64,000 nucleotides of DNA from the NCBI RefSeq assembly GCF_023243115.1, contig NZ_CP085081.1, forward strand, positions 4,299,001-4,363,000. Direction: 5' to 3'. Numbering within the stretch: position 1 is the first letter of the stretch; each line of letters starts with the position of its first letter. Of this stretch, positions 18,083-26,654 are shown piece after piece. The position numbers and the translations under genes are program-made. Under the pieces are notes generated by a model. That model worked only from the letters and a program-made list of their open reading frames with translations. It searched no databases and was not told the origin of the DNA. This DNA comes from Sediminicoccus sp. KRV36. GTDB lineage: Bacteria > Pseudomonadota > Alphaproteobacteria > Acetobacterales > Acetobacteraceae.

Positions 18083-19494
18083 GCGAGCAGCCTCGCCGCA
18101 TCGAGCAGCATGCGGGAGAGTGGCGCCGGCAGCGCCAGTGCCAGGATCATGGCCAGCACCAGATGGGCCCAGAGCGGCCCAAGCGTGGCGAGGCCGGCGC
18201 GCATCGGCACAGGCTGGAGCGTCGGCAGGCCGAAGCACAGGCGCTGCATCGCATGCAGCAGGGCCGTGCCCGCGACCAGCAGGCCGAAGATGAAAAGCGG
18301 CAGCAGCCACGGAGTTTCGCGCCCGATAGCCGAGGCCAGCAGGAACTCCGAGGCGAAGAGGCTGAAGGGCGGCAGGCCGGCCAGAGCCGCCATCGCCAGG
18401 GCCAGCCCCCAGCCCAGCGCGGGGTGGGATGTGGCGAGACCGCCAATCGCCGCCATGTGCTGCGCGCCCTTGATCCGCGCCGCCCGCCCCACCGCGAAGA
18501 AGGCCGCCGACTTGATCAGCGAATGGCCCCAGAGATGCAGCAGCCCCGCCATATTGGCCGCAGCACCCCCCACCCCGAAGGCCATGGCGGCGATGCCCAT
18601 ATGCTCGATGCTGCTCCAGCCAAAGAGCCGCTTGGCATCCCGCCGCCGCCAGAGCGAGAAGGCCGCCAGCAGCAGCGTGGCCAGCCCCATCACCACCAGG
18701 AAGATCCCGGGCGGAATGGTCTGCGGGTGGGCCGCGACAATGCTCTTGCCGCGCAGGATGGCGAGCATGGCGGCATTGAGCAGCAGCCCGGACAGCACGG
18801 CCGCGATGGGTGTCGGCCCCTCCGCGTGGGCATCGGGCAGCCAGGAATGCATCGGCACCAGCCCGGCCTTGGTACCAAACCCCACCAGAAGAAACACGAA
18901 GGCGAGGTTGAGCAGATCAGGATCGGCGCGCGGGGCCAGGGCCCGCAGCGCCGTGAAGGACAATTGCCCCTCCATATGCCCGGCCACCGGCTGCGCCGCG
19001 AGCGCCAGCACGATCAGTCCGAACAGTGCCAGGGCAATGCCGACGCCGCACAGGATGAAGAATTTCCAAGCCGCCTCAATCGCCGCCGGGGTGCGGTGCA
19101 GCGCCACCATCAGCACGCAGGCCAATGTCCCGCCCTCGATCGCGACCCACATGATGCCGAGATTATCGGCCAGCAGCGCCAGGAAATGCGCCGCCATGAA
19201 GCCCTGGAAGGCGGCGTGGTAGGCGCGATTTCGCGCGGGGTCGAACCCCTCCACCGCGATATCCTGCGCCGAGAAGATCGCCGTGCTGAAACCCACGATG
19301 GCCGCGATCAGCACAAGCGGCATGTTCAGCGCATCGGCCCGCAGCCAGCCCTCGCCGGCGGGCGCGCCCAGCAGCAGCAGCGCCAGGACCAGCGTGACGG
19401 CGGAGGTCAGGATGTTCAACCGCGCCGCCTGGCCCGGCACGGCCGCGCAGAGCGCCGCCCCAAGCAGCGGGGTGAGGATGAGCCAGAGCGTCAT
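18079..19494 (-). CDS. hyfF: Proton-conducting membrane subunit, HyfF/NuoN-like
   Basis: A 471-residue, about 13-14-helix antiporter-like subunit of the NuoL/M/N (Mrp) family. The conserved channel block FGTKAGLVPMHSWLPDAHAEGPTPIAAVLSG contains the lysine and histidine used in proton transfer, with a glutamate in WVAIEGGTLAC. HLWGHSLIKSAAFFAVG holds another conserved lysine. It couples to the redox subunits in energy-converting hydrogenases and complex I. It overlaps both hyfE (ATGA) and hyfG (ATGA). Confidence 0.93.
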   Translation of the reverse strand: MTLWLILTPLLGAALCAAVPGQAARLNILTSAVTLVLALLLLGAPAGEGWLRADALNMPLVLIAAIVGFSTAIFSAQDIAVEGFDPARNRAYHAAFQGFMAAHFLALLADNLGIMWVAIEGGTLACVLMVALHRTPAAIEAAWKFFILCGVGIALALFGLIVLALAAQPVAGHMEGQLSFTALRALAPRADPDLLNLAFVFLLVGFGTKAGLVPMHSWLPDAHAEGPTPIAAVLSGLLLNAAMLAILRGKSIVAAHPQTIPPGIFLVVMGLATLLLAAFSLWRRRDAKRLFGWSSIEHMGIAAMAFGVGGAAANMAGLLHLWGHSLIKSAAFFAVGRAARIKGAQHMAAIGGLATSHPALGWGLALAMAALAGLPPFSLFASEFLLASAIGRETPWLLPLFIFGLLVAGTALLHAMQRLCFGLPTLQPVPMRAGLATLGPLWAHLVLAMILALALPAPLSRMLLDAARLLA

Positions 19495-20159
19495 CGCCCC
19501 TCACCCCGATGCGGATCGAGCACGGAGGTGTCCAGGCTGTCGAAACGCTCATGCAGCACGCGGGCGAAGACCCCGGCGATGACGGCGATGACCAGGACGA
19601 GGCCGGCGGTGGAAAGCTCGATCACCAGCGGCATGCCGGCCACGCCCACAGCCGCGAGCACCAGGCCATTCTCCAGCGTCATCAGCCCGGCAATCTGCGC
19701 CAGCGCGGTGCGCCGCGTCACCATCATCAGCATGCCCAGCAGCACGATGGAGAGCGCGATGGCCAGATCCTCCCGCGCCAGGGCCCGCGCGCCGGTGGTG
19801 GCCGGCAGGACGACCAGGATGCTGAGACCGACCAGCAGGAAGCCCGCCAGCATGCTGGCGCCGATCCCCGAGGCGGGCTCGGCGCGGCGCGCGGGCGGCA
19901 GTTGCGATACCAGCCGCCGCAGATAGATCGGGATGAGGACCCCCTTGGCGAGCAGCGCGATGGCGGCGGTGACATAGAGCTGCGGCGCGCCCTGCACATG
20001 GCCCTGCCACAGCGCGGCCAGCGCCAGCATGAAGCCCTGCAGGGCCAATGCATTCACCAGCGCGAAGATCCGCCGCTGATACAGCAGCACGAAGGAGATG
20101 AGCAGCATGGCGCCACCCAACACATGCGCCACGTCATAGGAGAAATCACCGAAGCCCAT
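19491..20159 (-). CDS. hyfE: Hydrogenase-4 membrane subunit HyfE-like
   Basis: A 222-residue membrane protein with about seven helices. Its C-terminal half resembles NuoK (MLMMVTRRTALAQIAGLMTLENGLVL, with the membrane Glu of NuoK), while the N-terminal half is the HyfE-specific extension. ATG 20159 overlaps the stop of the repeat-bearing mini-ORF (TGATG); a GTG three bases upstream is less likely. The end overlaps hyfF. Confidence 0.92.
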   Translation of the reverse strand: MGFGDFSYDVAHVLGGAMLLISFVLLYQRRIFALVNALALQGFMLALAALWQGHVQGAPQLYVTAAIALLAKGVLIPIYLRRLVSQLPPARRAEPASGIGASMLAGFLLVGLSILVVLPATTGARALAREDLAIALSIVLLGMLMMVTRRTALAQIAGLMTLENGLVLAAVGVAGMPLVIELSTAGLVLVIAVIAGVFARVLHERFDSLDTSVLDPHRGEGR

Positions 20160-20332
20160 CACACCTCCGATGGTCGGAGCGGCGAAGGCCGCGAAGAGCT
20201 GAATCGGAGGTGAGGCAAAGCCCCCGATGGTCGGAGCGGCGAAGGCCGCGAAGAGCTGAATCGGAGGTGAGGCAAAGCCCCCGATGGCCGGAGCGGCGAA
20301 GGCCGCGAAGGGCTGTATCTGAGATGCCGCAT
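20159..20332 (-). CDS. 57-aa mini-ORF of three 19-residue repeats between hyfC and hyfE
   Basis: The frame starts at an ATG overlapping the hyfC stop (TGATG at 20332) and ends at a TGA overlapping the hyfE ATG. The product consists of a first variant plus two copies of GALPHLRFSSSRPSPLRPS, rich in Arg, Pro and Ser. The coding repeat is 57 bases, exactly 19 codons, so repeat number can change without breaking the coupling. No homology is recognised. It may be a translational bridge rather than a functional protein. Confidence 0.45.
   Translation of the reverse strand: MRHLRYSPSRPSPLRPSGALPHLRFSSSRPSPLRPSGALPHLRFSSSRPSPLRPSEV
20168..20326 (-). repeat. 57-bp tandem repeat, three copies
   Basis: Copies begin at 20168, 20225 and 20282, with an exact 57-base period. 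The first two are nearly identical and the third is diverged at its right end. Each copy contains the inverted repeat GCGGC-GAAG-GCCGC. It fills the gap between hyfC and hyfE in an operon where every other junction overlaps. Confidence 0.93.
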
Positions 20333-21291
20333 CACGCCAGCCCCGTCGAGACGAAGATCAGCGCGGCGGCCAGAAGCGCCAGCATCAGCGCCCCACCCAG
20401 GAATTCCGGCACGCGGAAGACGCGCATCTTGGCGATGGCGCTTTCGAACACCGCCAGGGCCAGGGCCAGCAGCCCGATCTTGGCCGCCCAGAGCACCAGG
20501 CCCAAACCCCAGGCAAATGGCCCGCTGCCCGGTGCAGCCGTGCCGAAGGGCAGGAAAAGCGTGGCCAGCAGCCCCAGCCAGACCAGCAGCTTGAGCGACG
20601 CCTGCATCTCCCAAAGGGCAAGATGCCGGCCCGAGGCCTCCAGCAACATGGCTTCATGCACCATGGTGAGTTCGAGATGCGTCGCCGGATTATCCACCGG
20701 CACGCGGGCATTCTCGGCCAGGGCCACCGCCACCAGCGCCACGGCGGCGAACAGCAGCGAAACCCGCAGCCCCACCAGCCCATCGCTCAACCCATAGCCG
20801 ATGGTGTTCAGGTTGGTGGTTCCGATCAACACGGCAAAGACCATGACGCAGACCAGCAAGGCCGGCTCGGCGAAGACGGCGAAGGTCATCTCCCGTGCGG
20901 CGCCCAGCCCGCCGAAGGGCGTGCCCGCATCATGCCCGTTCAGCGCCAGGGCCACCCGCGCGAAGGCCAGCAGCCCGCCGATCAGCAGCAGATCTGCGAC
21001 CGGGGCCAGCACCATGCCGAAGGCGAAGCTGGGCACCAGTGCCGCGGCCAGGGCCGTGGCGGTCAGCGCCAGATAAGGCGCGGCGCGGGAGACGATGCTG
21101 GCCCCTTCGGCCAGCACGGGCCGCTTGCGCAACAGCTTCAGCAGATCACGCCAGGGCTGCATCGGATGCGGCCCGCGCCGCCCCATGAGGCGGGATTTCA
21201 GCCAGCGCACACCGCCCACGAGCAGCGGCGCCGCCGCCAGCATCAGCGCGATATGCAGCAATTGCGTGAGGATGCTGCCCAGCACCGCCAT
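20332..21291 (-). CDS. hyfC: Complex I subunit 1-like membrane protein (HyfC/NuoH)
   Basis: A 319-residue, about eight-helix protein of the NuoH/HyfC family, the membrane anchor that contacts the quinone or NiFe-bearing arm. Recognisable blocks are QPWRDLLKLLRKRP near residue 45, AENARVPVDNPATHLELTMVHEAMLLE near 190 with its conserved acidic residues, and FRVPEFLG near 295. ATG 21291 overlaps the hyfB stop as TGATG. A long upstream frame opposite or inside hyfB is not part of the protein. Confidence 0.93.
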   Translation of the reverse strand: MAVLGSILTQLLHIALMLAAAPLLVGGVRWLKSRLMGRRGPHPMQPWRDLLKLLRKRPVLAEGASIVSRAAPYLALTATALAAALVPSFAFGMVLAPVADLLLIGGLLAFARVALALNGHDAGTPFGGLGAAREMTFAVFAEPALLVCVMVFAVLIGTTNLNTIGYGLSDGLVGLRVSLLFAAVALVAVALAENARVPVDNPATHLELTMVHEAMLLEASGRHLALWEMQASLKLLVWLGLLATLFLPFGTAAPGSGPFAWGLGLVLWAAKIGLLALALAVFESAIAKMRVFRVPEFLGGALMLALLAAALIFVSTGLA

Positions 21292-23288
21292 CAGCCGCGC
21301 TCCAGCCAGGCGATCAGCGCCAGCAGGAAGACCAGCGTGCCGAATGTGAGTGCCAGATAGCTGCGCAGGCTCAGCCCGCGCAGCAATTCCGCCTCCCGCG
21401 CAAGGGCACGGCGCCCCCGCGCCAGGGGATAGAGCAACCGCGTGAAGCCGCGATCCTGCCCCTCGACACGCAATCTCGCCGCGGACGGGGCGCCAGGCGG
21501 CTGGGCCAGATGCCATTCGCGCGGCGCGATGGCGAGGTCCCCCAGGCTGCGCCGGATGGGCTGGCCGAGCCCCTGCGCACTGACCTGACTCAAGGGGTCG
21601 CCGAAGGGCAGGTGCGGCGGAGGGGGCATGAAGCCGCAATCCCAGGCCGGGCCTCGGCTGGCTGCCTGGGTGGAACGCCGCCGCACCAGCAGCACTATTC
21701 CCGCCAGCGCCAGCGCGAGCAGCAGCGCCACAAGCCCCGGCATGTAGCGCGAACCCGCATCGCCCAGGGCCATGTCCAGGCCAAAGCGCGGTGCCGCGGC
21801 CTGGGCACCGAGCATCTGCCGGATCGGGCCATCCAGCAGGCCGAGTGCCACCGCGGCGAGCGGGCCCAGCAGCAGGGTCAGGCCGGCCGGCAGCAGCAGC
21901 GCCACGCGCATCAGGCCGGTGGCGTCCGGCGCGCCGGCGCCACGAGGCGTGCGCGGCCGGCCGAGGAAGACAAGGCCGATCAGCCGGACCATCGCCGCCG
22001 CCGCCAGGCCAATCGCCATGCCCACCACCGCGAGGGAAGCGGCGGCGATCAGTTGCACCGACATGTCGGATACCCGGAATGCCTGGATCAGCGCCTGAAG
22101 CAGCAGCCATTCGCTGGCAAAGCCCGAAAGCGGCGGCAGGGCGGCGGCGGAAAGGGCGCCCAGCATGGCGCAGCCCGCCACCCAGGGCATGCGATGGATC
22201 AAGCCGCCCAACCGGTCCGGATCACAGCTGCCGGCCAGGCTGTACACCGCGCCGATACACAGAAAGAGCAGCGTCTTGAACCCGGCATGGTTGAGGGCAT
22301 GCAGCAAGGCCGCCGCCAAGGCGACCGAGGCGAGCGGCACGAGATCCGCCCCGCGATAAGCCAGTGCGAGGCCGAGTGCCGCCACCATCAGGCCCATATT
22401 CTCCAGGGTGGAGCAGGCCAGGATGGATTTCGTGTCGCGCTCCAGATTGGCCCGCAGCGCGCCAATCAGTGCCGTCGTCACCCCCAGGAGGATCAGCGGC
22501 AGGCCCCACCAGGCCGGTTGGGCGGGGCCGCAGAGATCAAGCAGCACCCGCATCATGACATAGAGGGCGACCTTGACCATGGCGCCCGACATCAACGCCG
22601 AAACCGGCGTGGCCGCCGCGGGATGGGCCAGCGGCAGCCAGACGTGGAAGGGCACCAACCCAGCCTTGGAACCAGCGCCGAGCAGCACCAGCACCAGCAC
22701 GAAACCCGCGCGCCAGCCTTCCGGTGGCGCCGCGCGCAGGGCGGCGAAGCCCAGCCCGGAACTCGCCAGAAGGGCAAAGGCGCCGATCAGGCAGACCCCG
22801 GAAAACGCCGCGAAACCCAGGTAAAGCCGCGCCGCCCGCCGGCCCGCCCCGGTGGCGTGACGCGCCGCGATCAGCGCCCATGAGGCGAGCGACATGAGCT
22901 CGAAGCCCAGCACCAGCGTGAAGGCATCGGCGGCGATCAGCGTCAGGGCCATGCCGGCCAGGAACAACGGGAAGGCCGCGCCCTCGGCCCGGGGCGGGGC
23001 CGGCGAGGCCGCCGCGAAGACGCAGGAGGGGATGGCGACCAGCGCGAGGATCAGCAGGAACCACCCGCCCAGCGCGTCCACCGCGATCTGCGCCGCCGCC
23101 CAGGGCGGGCCGAAGGGCAGCGCCGTGGCGGGCAGGCCGATCAGCCCGACCAGGCCCAGGCCCCCCATCGCCGCCGCGCAGCCCAGGAACATGACGCGCG
23201 GCGCGCGGCCCGTGGCCCCGAGGACCGAGAGCGCCAGCAAAAGCAGGAAGCCGGCGCCCAGCAGCGTCAGCACCACCCGCCTCCCCAC
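21291..23288 (-). CDS. hyfB: Proton-conducting membrane subunit, HyfB/NuoL-like
   Basis: A 665-residue antiporter-like subunit and first gene of the Hyf-like operon. The channel block GAGSKAGLVPFHVWLPLAHPAAATPVSALMSG and the discontinuous-helix region HALNHAGFKTLLFL (with lysine) are clear; about 15-16 helices are expected. The long C-terminal part resembles HyfB. The start is uncertain: GTG 23288 gives the full frame, but a GGGGAGG six bases before GTG 23273 makes that start attractive. There is no ferredoxin (HyfA/HyfH) gene upstream, unlike in Escherichia coli hyf. Confidence 0.92.
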   Translation of the reverse strand: MGRRVVLTLLGAGFLLLLALSVLGATGRAPRVMFLGCAAAMGGLGLVGLIGLPATALPFGPPWAAAQIAVDALGGWFLLILALVAIPSCVFAAASPAPPRAEGAAFPLFLAGMALTLIAADAFTLVLGFELMSLASWALIAARHATGAGRRAARLYLGFAAFSGVCLIGAFALLASSGLGFAALRAAPPEGWRAGFVLVLVLLGAGSKAGLVPFHVWLPLAHPAAATPVSALMSGAMVKVALYVMMRVLLDLCGPAQPAWWGLPLILLGVTTALIGALRANLERDTKSILACSTLENMGLMVAALGLALAYRGADLVPLASVALAAALLHALNHAGFKTLLFLCIGAVYSLAGSCDPDRLGGLIHRMPWVAGCAMLGALSAAALPPLSGFASEWLLLQALIQAFRVSDMSVQLIAAASLAVVGMAIGLAAAAMVRLIGLVFLGRPRTPRGAGAPDATGLMRVALLLPAGLTLLLGPLAAVALGLLDGPIRQMLGAQAAAPRFGLDMALGDAGSRYMPGLVALLLALALAGIVLLVRRRSTQAASRGPAWDCGFMPPPPHLPFGDPLSQVSAQGLGQPIRRSLGDLAIAPREWHLAQPPGAPSAARLRVEGQDRGFTRLLYPLARGRRALAREAELLRGLSLRSYLALTFGTLVFLLALIAWLERG

Positions 23289-23437
23289 TCCAAGATCGCG
23301 AATCGGCTGCCCATGGCGAGGAGCTTATCAGCCCCGGCGCCCAGGGCGAGGCCCGGTCGAGGCTGGACAAGCGGGAAGTTATGTTTAGGGAGCGTGGAGC
23401 GGGTAACCGGAGCGCGCATTCAGGCAGGGAGGTCGCG

Positions 23438-23986
23438 ATGGGTTTGCTTCTGGCCTTCAGCCGGGGCGTGGACTGGATGAACGAGAAATTCGGCCGCCTG
23501 GCCGATTGGTGCATCCTGCTCGCCTGCGCCATCAGCGCCGGCAACGCGATGAGCCGCTACGGCTTCAACTTCTCCTCCAACGCCTGGCTCGAGGTGCAAT
23601 GGTACCTCTTTGCCGCCGTGGTCATGCTGGGCGCCAGCTACACCCTGTTCCGCAACGAGCATGTCCGGGTGGACCTGTTCTATGGCTGGATGAGCGACCG
23701 GGGCCGGCTTTACGTGGATATCTTCGGCTTCATCGTCTTCCTGCTGCCGGCCATGATCCTGCTGACCTGGATGACCTGGCCGTTCTTCCTCGATAGCCTG
23801 CTGCGGAACGAAGGCTCGGCGAGCCCGGGGGGGCTGCTGCGCTGGCCGGCCAAGCTGCTGCTGCCCCTGGGCTTTTTCCTGCTGGTCCTGCAAGGCCTCT
23901 CGGAGCTGATCAAGCGCGTGGCCCTGCTGCGCGGCCCTGTCCAGGGCGTGGCGGTGGTCACCGAGTATCAGCGGCCAGAACAGTGA
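23438..23986 (+). CDS. dctQ: TRAP transporter small permease (DctQ family)
   Basis: A 182-residue inner-membrane protein with four helices. FSSNAWLEVQWYLFAAVVMLGASYTL and NEHVRVDLFYGWMS are the DctQ signatures. It forms the small membrane half of a TRAP transporter that takes up an organic acid using a Na+ or H+ gradient. ATG 23438 follows an AGGGAGG, so the longer frame is rejected. The large permease follows after 7 bases. No DctP binding protein is found nearby, so the substrate is unknown. Confidence 0.94.
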   Translation: MGLLLAFSRGVDWMNEKFGRLADWCILLACAISAGNAMSRYGFNFSSNAWLEVQWYLFAAVVMLGASYTLFRNEHVRVDLFYGWMSDRGRLYVDIFGFIVFLLPAMILLTWMTWPFFLDSLLRNEGSASPGGLLRWPAKLLLPLGFFLLVLQGLSELIKRVALLRGPVQGVAVVTEYQRPEQ

Positions 23987-23993
23987 ACACCGA

Positions 23994-25406
23994 ATGATGA
24001 CACTCGACATCATGCCGCCGCTCATGTTCGGCGGCCTCGTGGTCTTCCTGCTGCTGGGCTTTCCGGTGGCCTTTTCGCTCAGTGCGGTGGGGTTGTTCTT
24101 CGGCTTCCTGTCGATCGAGCTTGGCTTCTTCACCACGGCCTATCTGGGCAATCTGCCGCTGCGGGTCTTTGGCATCCTCTCCAACGACCTGCTGCTGGCC
24201 ATACCCTTCTTCACCCTGATGGGCGCGATCCTGGAGCGCTGCGGCCTGGCCGAGGATCTGCTGGAGGGCACCGGCCAGCTTTTCGGCAAGATCCCAGGCG
24301 GCCTCGCCTATGCCGTCATCCTGGTGGGGGCGGTGCTGGGCGCCATCACCGGCACCGTCGCGGCCTCGGTCATCGCCATGGGGATGATCTCGCTGCCTAT
24401 CATGATCCGCTACGGCTATGACATGCGGATCGCCACCGGTGTCATCGCGGCCTCCGGCACCATCACGCAGCTGATCCCGCCGAGCCTCGTGCTGATCGTC
24501 CTGGGCGATCAGCTCGGCAAGAGCGTGGGCGAGATGTATGCCGGCGCCATCGGGCCCTCCGTGCTGCAGATCCTGCTGTTCATCGGCTTCATCGCCGTGG
24601 TCAGCATCGTCGCCCCGCACAAGATGCCGCCCTTGCCGCCCGAGGCGCTGATGCCGCGCGGCTGGCCGCTCTACCGGCGCGTGCTGAAGGGCATGGTGCC
24701 CTCCATAGCGCTGATATTCCTCGTGCTCGGCACGATCTTCATGGGGCTGGCGACGCCGACCGAAGCCGGCGCCATGGGCGCGGTCGGGGCCGTGCTGCTG
24801 GCCATGATGAACCGCACCTTCAGCTGGAAGCTGCTGCGCGAGGCGATGGGCAACACCATGCGCCTCACCTCCATGGTGATCTTCATCCTGATCGGCGCCA
24901 CCGTGTTCAGCCTGGTCTTCCAGGGCGTGGATGGCTCGCATTGGGTGGAACACCTGCTGAGCCATCTGCCGGGCGGGCAGACGGGCTTCCTGGTCTTCGT
25001 GAACGTCTTCATCTTCTTCCTGGCGTTCTTCCTGGATTTCTTCGAGATCGCCTTCATCGTCGTGCCGCTGCTGGCGCCGGTGGCCGCGAAGCTCGATATC
25101 GACCTGGTTTGGTTCGGCGTGCTGCTATGCATCAACCTGCAGACCAGCTTCATGCACCCGCCCTTTGGCTTCGCGCTGTTCTACCTGCGCTCCATCGCGC
25201 CGAAATCCGTGCTGACCAAGGACATCTACCTGGGCGCCATTCCCTGGCTCGCGCTGCAGTTGATCCTGGTGGCCATCGTCATCCTGTGGCCGGAGAGCGT
25301 GACCTTCTTCCTCGATCGCGGCACGGGGGTGGACCCTGCCTCGGTCACGATTGACGTGCCGCCACCGCCGCCCGCGGATGATGACGCGGTGCCGGTGTTC
25401 CGGTAG
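23994..25406 (+). CDS. dctM: TRAP transporter large permease (DctM family)
   Basis: A 470-residue protein with about 12 helices. Typical DctM blocks are NDLLLAIPFFTLMGAILERCG, ITGTVAASVIAMGMISLPIM, ASGTITQLIPPSLVLIVLGD and ATPTEAGAMGAVGAV. It forms the substrate-translocating half of the TRAP transporter with the upstream DctQ. The C-terminal tail with a run of prolines and aspartates (residues about 455-465) is an unremarkable extension. The gene converges on the S24 repressor. Confidence 0.95.
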   Translation: MMTLDIMPPLMFGGLVVFLLLGFPVAFSLSAVGLFFGFLSIELGFFTTAYLGNLPLRVFGILSNDLLLAIPFFTLMGAILERCGLAEDLLEGTGQLFGKIPGGLAYAVILVGAVLGAITGTVAASVIAMGMISLPIMIRYGYDMRIATGVIAASGTITQLIPPSLVLIVLGDQLGKSVGEMYAGAIGPSVLQILLFIGFIAVVSIVAPHKMPPLPPEALMPRGWPLYRRVLKGMVPSIALIFLVLGTIFMGLATPTEAGAMGAVGAVLLAMMNRTFSWKLLREAMGNTMRLTSMVIFILIGATVFSLVFQGVDGSHWVEHLLSHLPGGQTGFLVFVNVFIFFLAFFLDFFEIAFIVVPLLAPVAAKLDIDLVWFGVLLCINLQTSFMHPPFGFALFYLRSIAPKSVLTKDIYLGAIPWLALQLILVAIVILWPESVTFFLDRGTGVDPASVTIDVPPPPPADDDAVPVFR

Positions 25407-25432
25407 GGGGCTGCTCCTGCCGGGCGTGGAAG

Positions 25433-26083
25433 CTACTGGCTGGCCCAGAGGATGCGGTGCAGCCAGGCGATATCCGGCAGCTCGAAGCTGTAATCCGGGT
25501 GAGCGGGATTGAGGCTGGCGAGCTCGATGCGCTTGGCGCTTTGCCGCTTCAACTCCTTGGCCATGACCTCACCCAGCCTGGTGCGCACCACCACCCGGTC
25601 CCCCCGCCGGACCGGGGAGGCGGGCGAGACGATGACCACATCGCCGTCACGAAAGACCGGCTCCATCGAATCGCCGGAAATCTCCAGCGCATAGGCATTG
25701 GGGTCGCTGATCTCGGGCAGGCTGATCTCGTCCCAGCTGCCGCCAACGGGGAAGCCGCCATCATCGAAGAAGCCCTCGCCGCCGGCCTGGGCCATGCCGA
25801 TCAGCGGCACCCGGCGCGAGGGGCGCGGGCCGCGTGACAGGCTCGGCAAGGCCGCCTGGCCCGAAACCAGGGCGGCGAAAGCTTCCACCCCGGCGCCCGT
25901 CGCGTTCAGCACCTTGGCCACGCTCTCGGTCGAAGGCCAGCGCGCGCGGCCATCCGGGCCGATCCGCTTGGACGGGTTGAAGGCCGTCGGGTCCAGGCCA
26001 GCCTTGCGGGCCAGACCAGAGGCGGAGAGCCCATTTTCGGCGGCGAGCGAATCAATCGCCCGCCAGATGTCATCATGTCGCAT
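25433..26083 (-). CDS. S24-family LexA/CI-like repressor
   Basis: A 216-residue regulator. The N-terminal half (residues 1-70) is a helix-turn-helix DNA-binding region (GLSASGLARKAGLDPTAFN). The C-terminal S24 peptidase domain has the catalytic pair S139 (ISGDSMEP) and K176 (EVMAKELKR). A100-G101 in AQAGGEG lies where LexA/CI proteins self-cleave. It is divergent from the short-tailed phage-like cassette across a 136-base region holding a GTTC-N7-GTTC box, so it is the likely switch for that cassette. The chromosomal lexA is presumably elsewhere. Confidence 0.85.
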   Translation of the reverse strand: MRHDDIWRAIDSLAAENGLSASGLARKAGLDPTAFNPSKRIGPDGRARWPSTESVAKVLNATGAGVEAFAALVSGQAALPSLSRGPRPSRRVPLIGMAQAGGEGFFDDGGFPVGGSWDEISLPEISDPNAYALEISGDSMEPVFRDGDVVIVSPASPVRRGDRVVVRTRLGEVMAKELKRQSAKRIELASLNPAHPDYSFELPDIAWLHRILWASQ

Positions 26084-26144
26084 CGGGAGTGGACCATCTT
26101 AGGTGTCACGTCATCGTGCAATAGGAAAATGTTACTCATTGCCC

Positions 26145-26186
26145 TTGCATGACATACAACCCAGGGTTTATGTTCTCTAAATGTTC
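26145..26186 (+). promoter_or_regulatory. Putative promoter with alphaproteobacterial LexA-type box
   Basis: GTTC at 26172-26175 and GTTC at 26183-26186 are separated by exactly seven bases, the GTTC-N7-GTTC direct repeat described as the LexA operator of alphaproteobacteria; the surrounding ATGTTCTC is repeated too. It overlaps a possible -10 (TATGTT, 26169-26174) placed 18 bases after TTGCAT (26145-26150). The position suits repression of the rightward gene. Either cellular LexA or the adjacent S24 protein could bind. Confidence 0.6.
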
Positions 26187-26219
26187 TCGTTTGCCTCGCT
26201 GAAAGGAAGCGTCTCCCCC

Positions 26220-26654
26220 ATGTCCCTTGCCCCCCGCCCCGGCCATGCGCCCGCCTTCTCATCCCTCGCCCGGACCGAGCCCTTCGCCTCTGCCGAGGAG
26301 GCCTGGTTCTGGACCATGGCCGCGCTGACCGCCCGGCGTGATGGCGCGCGGATCAGCGCGGGCAAGGGCCTGGCGCAGCGCCCCTGCGAGCCTGACGATG
26401 TGATCAAATGCCTGGACCGCCTCTATCGCCAGCGCCGCATTGATCTGACCCATGCGCGCATCATGCGCATCTGGGGTGAGCGCGGCGTGGCACCCTGCCC
26501 GCGTCACGCCCAGGAGCGCGGCGATCATCGTCTCTGGCGTGAGGCGATGAACCGGCTCGAATGGCCATTGAGGGTCAAGGGCATCGTTGTCGGCGCGCCT
26601 GGATATGGCGTCCATGATGCTGAGATTATTTCATTTCCTGGCGCCCCTGCATGA
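26220..26654 (+). CDS. Conserved-looking hypothetical protein, first gene of phage-like cassette
   Basis: A 144-residue protein with PFASAEEAWFWTMAALTARRDGARI, CEPDDVIKCLDRLYRQRRIDLTHARIMRIWGERG and LWREAMNRLEWPLRVKGIV. I recall similar proteins in alphaproteobacterial phage-like regions but know no function. It is basic and helical and could act in DNA packaging or regulation. ATG 26220 is preferred, since the earlier ATG at 26181 lies inside the GTTC box. An AAAGGAAG precedes at moderate spacing. It overlaps the next gene by ATGA. Confidence 0.7.
   Translation: MSLAPRPGHAPAFSSLARTEPFASAEEAWFWTMAALTARRDGARISAGKGLAQRPCEPDDVIKCLDRLYRQRRIDLTHARIMRIWGERGVAPCPRHAQERGDHRLWREAMNRLEWPLRVKGIVVGAPGYGVHDAEIISFPGAPA

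Noticed and set aside
20168..20326. CRISPR array
   Set aside because: Copies are contiguous 57-base tandem repeats with no variable spacers and no cas genes nearby.
15700..23288. Annotation as an active [NiFe] hydrogenase-4
   Set aside because: All four Ni ligands are substituted, and no ferredoxin-like subunits or maturation genes accompany the operon.
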